Below, in pieces: positions 60,548 through 64,000 of a stretch of 64,000 bases of DNA. Source of the DNA: Acanthosepion pharaonis (taxonomy: Eukaryota; Mollusca; Cephalopoda; Sepiida; Sepiidae); contig CAHIKZ030005436.1 in assembly GCA_903632075.3 (NCBI GenBank), forward strand, positions 751,001 to 815,000, written 5' to 3'. The notes under the pieces were generated by a model that was given only the letters and a program-made list of their open reading frames with translations, made no database searches and was not told where the DNA came from. The number at the start of each line of letters is the position of its first letter. The first letter of the stretch is position 1. Position numbers and translations under genes: made by a program.

Positions 60548-61442
60548 AGGTTAGGAGAGGGAGAAGATAGGAAGAGCACTTCCCTACGAACTCTGAATCG
60601 GGTGAGATTCGAGGAGGAACGAAGGAAGCTAGTAGAGCAAACAAAAGGAATCTTAGATGAGGATATATTAGCACCGGATCAATTTAGAACCAGAGTGGGG
60701 GGGTCTGTTAAGGAACAATCGAGATGTGGTAGCCCAGTCAGATAAGGAACTAGGTCAGACCCACACAGTCGAAATGAAAATCGACACCGGAGACCACCCC
60801 CTGTGAAATTAAAACCCTACCGAACACCTATACATAAAAGACCCCTTGTAGAAGAGGCAGTAGAGGAAATGTTGGAAGCTGGGATGATCGAAAGATCGAT
60901 CTCTCCTTGGAGCTTCCCAATAGTAATAGTAGGTAAGAAAGATGGCGGCCACCGTTTCTGTGTAGATTTTAGAAAGCTGAATTTGTATCGAAGCCGTTGG
61001 CGGTGCCATTGCCATTGATAGACGACATTTTGGCATTATTAGGGAAGGCAAAGTACTTCTCTACGTTGGACTTGAGGTCCGGGTATTGGCAGGTAGCCCT
61101 GGATGAGGCTGACAAGGAGAAGGCCGCATTCGCGTGTCACTTGGGACTGTTTCAGTTCAGAGTGATGCCATTCGGTTTAGCTAATGCCCGGGAGTCTTCC
61201 AACAGCTAATGTCAATAGTGTTAGGAGGATATGAGAGCTTTGCCATGGCGTATTTGGACGATATCTTGATATTTTCGGAGACAGTGGAACAACACTTTTT
61301 TCATTTAGGACAGGTGTTGGGAAGGTTGAGGAAACACGGATTAAAATTGAAATTGTCAAAGTGTCAGTTTCTGAGGGAAGAAACTAGGTATTTAGGCTTC
61401 GTCATAAACGGAGACGGTATTAAACCCGACATGGATAATTAA
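60548..61442 (+). pseudogene. pol: Gypsy reverse transcriptase, frameshifted
   Basis: In three successive frames: a lead (about 60600-60800), then RPLVEEAVEEMLEAGMIERS, PWSFPIVIVGKKDGGHRFCV and DFRKLN; then IDDILALLGKAKYFSTLDL, RSGYWQVALDEADKEKAAFA and FQFRVMPFGLANA; then AYLDDILIFSE with the catalytic YLDD, and LKLKLSKCQFLREETRYLGF. The order and motifs are those of a Ty3/Gypsy RT. A frameshift lies near 61000 and another near 61195; a stop follows at 61440. All catalytic residues are still encoded, but not in one frame. Confidence 0.9.
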
Positions 61443-62212
61443 AAGGTCATAAGGAAATGCCAGAGCCTAAGACCGTGAGGCAGGTAAGAGGTTTCATAGG
61501 GAGCTATAGGCTACTACCGACGCTTCGTCCCGGCATTTTCAAGAATTGCCATACCGCTGGTGGCCCTGACGAAGAAATACGCTAGGTTCAAGTGGACAGA
61601 GGACTGTCAACGAGCATTTGACTCGCTAAAGGAACAGTTGACCACCGTTCCACTGCTGACGTACCCAGACCTCAGCAAGCCCATGATATTATACACGGAT
61701 GCCAGTGAGCAGTGTGTGGGGGCAGTGCTTACCCAGCCGTGTCCTGATAGGGAAGGACCAGTGCCAGGCATACCAGAGGAAGTACCGATATACTTCCTCT
61801 CCCATAAGCTCTCAGAGACACAACAGAGGTGGCCAGTAATAGAGAGAGGGAAGCATATGCTATCATGTATGCTCTCCAAAAGCTGGACTACTATTTAAAT
61901 GGTGCGGTCTTCACTATAAAGACGGACCACAAGCCTCTGCAGTATCTATTGCAGGCAGAGTGGACAAATAATAAGAAAATTCAACAGTGGGCACTTAAGT
62001 TAAGTGGCTACCACTGTAAGATAGAGTATTTGGCAGGAAGGGAAAACACGTGCGCAGATTTACTCTCAAGAATACCGAAGCAACTGGAAGAAAGATCTGT
62101 AAAGGTAGAACAGGGAGTAGATGATAAAGCCTATAGAATAGGAGTAATTAACTCTAATAAGCTAAAAGATCGCCCTATGTTAGAATCGGACGAAGAAGGG
62201 ACGCCTAGATAA
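61443..62212 (+). pseudogene. pol: Gypsy RT connection and RNase H, frameshifted
   Basis: After a disrupted connection segment (about 61470-61560), one frame (61560-61898) has YARFKWTEDCQRAFDSLKEQ and MILYTDASEQCVGAVLTQ, the first RNase H Asp, and IYFLSHKLSETQQRW. A second frame (61829-62212) has EREAYAIMYALQKLDYYLNG, TIKTDHKPLQYLL and YLAGRENTCADLLSR, which include the Glu and last Asp positions. The two frames overlap around 61845-61898, showing one frameshift within the domain. Confidence 0.88.
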
Positions 62213-63090
62213 TAACCGATCCCTACTGGACGGAAGGAATCGGAAAGGAGCAAGCAGACAGTGAAATAGCTGCTCTAAGAGAGAAGGTGAAGCAGGAGAG
62301 ACCACCAAGTATGCCATAATAGAGGAAAGGCTGTATTATCTCTCAGGAAGGGATGAAGAAATCAAACCCAAGTTGTATGTGCCCAAAAGTTTAAGACCAG
62401 AGATATTGGAACAGTGCCACGAGAGGTTGGGTCACATGGGAATTGATAGGACATGTGATCTCATAGGAAGAAAGTACTATTGGCCCAAACTGTACGGAGA
62501 AGTCACTAACTATGTTCGGGTTGTGTAGTGTGCCAGTCGCAGAGCAGAAGGCAGGAAATGGCACCCTTGGAGGAAATAGACGTACCAAACTTCCCTTCGA
62601 GAAAGTGAGTATGGATGTATCAGGACCATATGGGGGAAACTGCACAAGGAAACAACTATATAGTGAGTTTTTGTCGATTGGCTAACAAATTGGCCTGAGG
62701 CATTTGCAGTACCAGACAAGAAGGCCAGAACTGTGGCCGGGTTGATAATAAGCGAAATCTTCCCTAGGTATGGTGCCCCTGTGCAATTGGTAACAGATAA
62801 TGGCACGGAGAATGTGAACAGCATCATGAGAGAGGTTTTGACAGGTTTGAATGTAGAGCACATAAAAAACATCCCCATATCACCCCAGGGAAATGCTAAA
62901 GTGGAAAGGTTTCATAGAACCTTGGGAGATGTATTGGCCAAGTTGGTCAGAGAAAACATTGGAAATTGGGACTTGTATTTGACGCAGGCTCTGGCGGCCG
63001 TGAGGTTTGATAAACGAAACCTCCAGATTTTCTCCTTATTTTTTGTTGTTTGGCAGAGACGTGGTCCTGCCTGTAGATAACCTACTGAAG
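62213..63090 (+). pseudogene. pol: Gypsy integrase, zinc-binding and catalytic core
   Basis: LYVPKSLRPEILEQCHERLG, HMGIDRTCDLIGRKYYWPKL (62370-62500) is the HH part of the HHCC domain; the CxxC part (CVVC) is in a shifted frame near 62522-62535. The catalytic core gives VDWLTNWPEAF in one frame and, at 62733-63080, LVTDNGTENVNSIMREVL (second Asp) and ISPQGNAKVERFHRTLGDVL (Glu), followed by LYLTQALAAVRF. The DDE residues are all represented. Stops near 62526 and 62660 and a shift near 63015 make it inactive as it stands. Confidence 0.88.
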
Positions 63091-63448
63091 CCCCGAAGAA
63101 GGTATATGGGAGAAGATCATCATCAACTATTGCTGGAACAGCAACATAAGATATTGTACAGGCCAGAAGAAGAATAAAAGAGGGCCCAGAAGAAAAGAAA
63201 TGAAAAGGGTGAATGCTGAAAGAAAGGTGGTAGAATTGAGGGTTGGAGACCCTGTCTACTATAAAATCCACCAGAGAGAAGGAAAACTAGACCAGAGATG
63301 GGAACCGTACTACCGGATAGTAGAGCAGACGGGCCCTGTATCATATGTAATATGGGATCAAGTGGCAGGACGAGCGAGGAGGGTTCATGCCAATGATCTG
63401 AAGAAGGCTGAAATAGCTAACCTGGAAAATGAGCGAGCCGAGGCCTAA
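63091..63448 (+). pseudogene. pol: Gypsy integrase C-terminal domain
   Basis: At 63200-63448 a frame encodes LRVGDPVYYKIHQREGKLDQ, RWEPYYRIVEQTGPVSYVIW and RARRVHANDLKKA. This is the GPY/F-type module of Metaviridae integrases (VGDxVxxx..KxxxxxxGPYxVxxxxGPxxYxI). It presumably follows the core after a frameshift. Its stop at 63446 overlaps the next frame by 20 bases. Confidence 0.82.
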
Positions 63449-64000
63449 GAAGACAAGGAAAAGGAAGGTAACTCTGGTTGAACCGGAAGAAATGGAGACG
63501 GAGGAAGACTCTGAGGAAGATGAGGAGATAGGTCGACTTGACCAGATAAACGAAGCAGTCCGAGTGACGGAGTTGGAACCCTCAGCGGGGATTAGCGATG
63601 TTCAGTCGTCGACTGAATCAGTGCAGAGAAGACCCTGTGAAATCGCCATCGCACCCCATGTCCGAAAAAAAGGAAGAAAAAGACGAAGAGGTCCAAACAA
63701 GCAGTCGAAGGCTTTAAAAGAGGCACCCTGAACAGGACGAAGGGTCCAGCGAGTGGGAGGAGGAGGATCGAATACCCCTTTCCCAGCTTAAGGAAAGGAT
63801 AAGGAACAAGAAAAGTTTAGACATAGAGTCGAGAGGTATCGAAGACATTCAAGGCGAAGACTCTAAACAGGAAGAAGAATCAGGGGATGAAGAAGAGGAC
63901 AAGGAACCTCCTGGACGAGAATTAACCACAGCAAGAAGGTTAGAGGTTGAACAGGAATCACCTCAGAAGATAAGATCAGGGAGGAGAAGAACCCCAAATC
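63429..64000 (+). pseudogene. Highly charged frame after integrase, runs off the window
   Basis: An ATG at 63429 overlaps the integrase C-terminal end and opens a frame to 63731, with a basic start (PRPKKTRKRKV), then EEMETEEDSEEDEEIG and, near its end, RKKGRKRRRGPNKQ. After a stop, another frame continues from about 63727 to the window edge with EWEEEDRIPLSQLKERIRNK, EEESGDEEEDKEPPGRELTT and KIRSGRRRTPN. I see no signal peptide or membrane segment, so it is not env-like. It may be an integrase tail or a third ORF; a single frameshift interrupts it. Confidence 0.6.

Noticed and set aside
63429..64000. Envelope gene
   Set aside because: There is no signal peptide, transmembrane segment or Cys pattern; the sequence is almost entirely charged.
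55973..64000. One intact LTR retrotransposon from 55.97 kb to the window end
   Set aside because: A dispersed repeat and a mariner fragment lie between the LTR and gag, gag is 5'-truncated, and no 3' LTR is in the window, so unity of the element is not shown.

Overview
The window looks like intergenic or intronic DNA from a repeat-rich animal genome, most likely a cephalopod mollusc (octopus-like). The reasons are the AT-rich background, dozens of long (TA)n arrays often joined to (CA)n/(GT)n or (GATA)n, several tRNA-derived SINE families, dense truncated LINE 3' ends, and a decayed Ty3/Gypsy element. The organism call is inference. I found no convincing host protein-coding exon, no intact tRNA or rRNA gene, and no bacterial-type feature. 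Nearly all recognisable protein homology belongs to broken transposable elements.

Layout. 1-6.3 kb: LINE 3' tails, a LINE RT fragment, Penelope-like (PLE-like) repeat pieces with hammerhead-ribozyme-like cores, many TA arrays and a perfect palindromic mariner MITE (5453-5546). 6.3-8.9 kb: a Tc1-like transposase relic, then an inverted-dimer repeat carrying a good hammerhead fold. 9-15 kb: a 5S rRNA-derived relic, a LINE tail, a SINE, a Helitron-like element and long anonymous AT-rich DNA. 15-21 kb: LINE tails, two Tc1-like copies in inverted orientation, and SINEs. 21-24 kb: a PLE GIY-YIG endonuclease fragment with a hammerhead-like motif downstream, and a second inverted dimer. 24-34 kb: LINE tails, a tRNA-Gly-like SINE that ends in a near-textbook hammerhead ribozyme (27860-27902), a second 5S relic joined to SINE sequence, a period of about 31 bp in a tandem repeat, and a TA-flanked MITE (31762-32093). 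34-46 kb: LINE tails and RT fragments on both strands, a SINE, and a fold-back element. 46.8-49.3 kb: a minus-strand LTR with a 100-bp tandem array. 49.3-56 kb: PLE-like and SINE pieces and LINE tails. 55.97-57.7 kb: a plus-strand LTR of the same family. 58.46-58.68 kb: a mariner transposase end. 58.69-64 kb: Ty3/Gypsy gag-pol (capsid, CCHC knuckles, protease, RT, RNase H, integrase), followed by an unusual highly charged reading frame that runs off the window.

The strongest common thread is the repeated arrangement: stem I, CUGANGA-like core, stem II, GAAAC, short loop, GUC-like triplet, stem I. It occurs in at least four unrelated-looking repeats: a SINE, two inverted dimers of one family, a PLE 3' region, and another dispersed repeat family. 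Hammerhead ribozymes are established features of Penelope-like elements, of retrozymes and of SINE-like Sm-alpha repeats in schistosomes, so this is biologically sensible. I checked the folds by eye only. Coordinates of degenerate repeats are approximate (tens of bases); those of palindromes, ribozyme cores and MITE ends were counted from the sequence.
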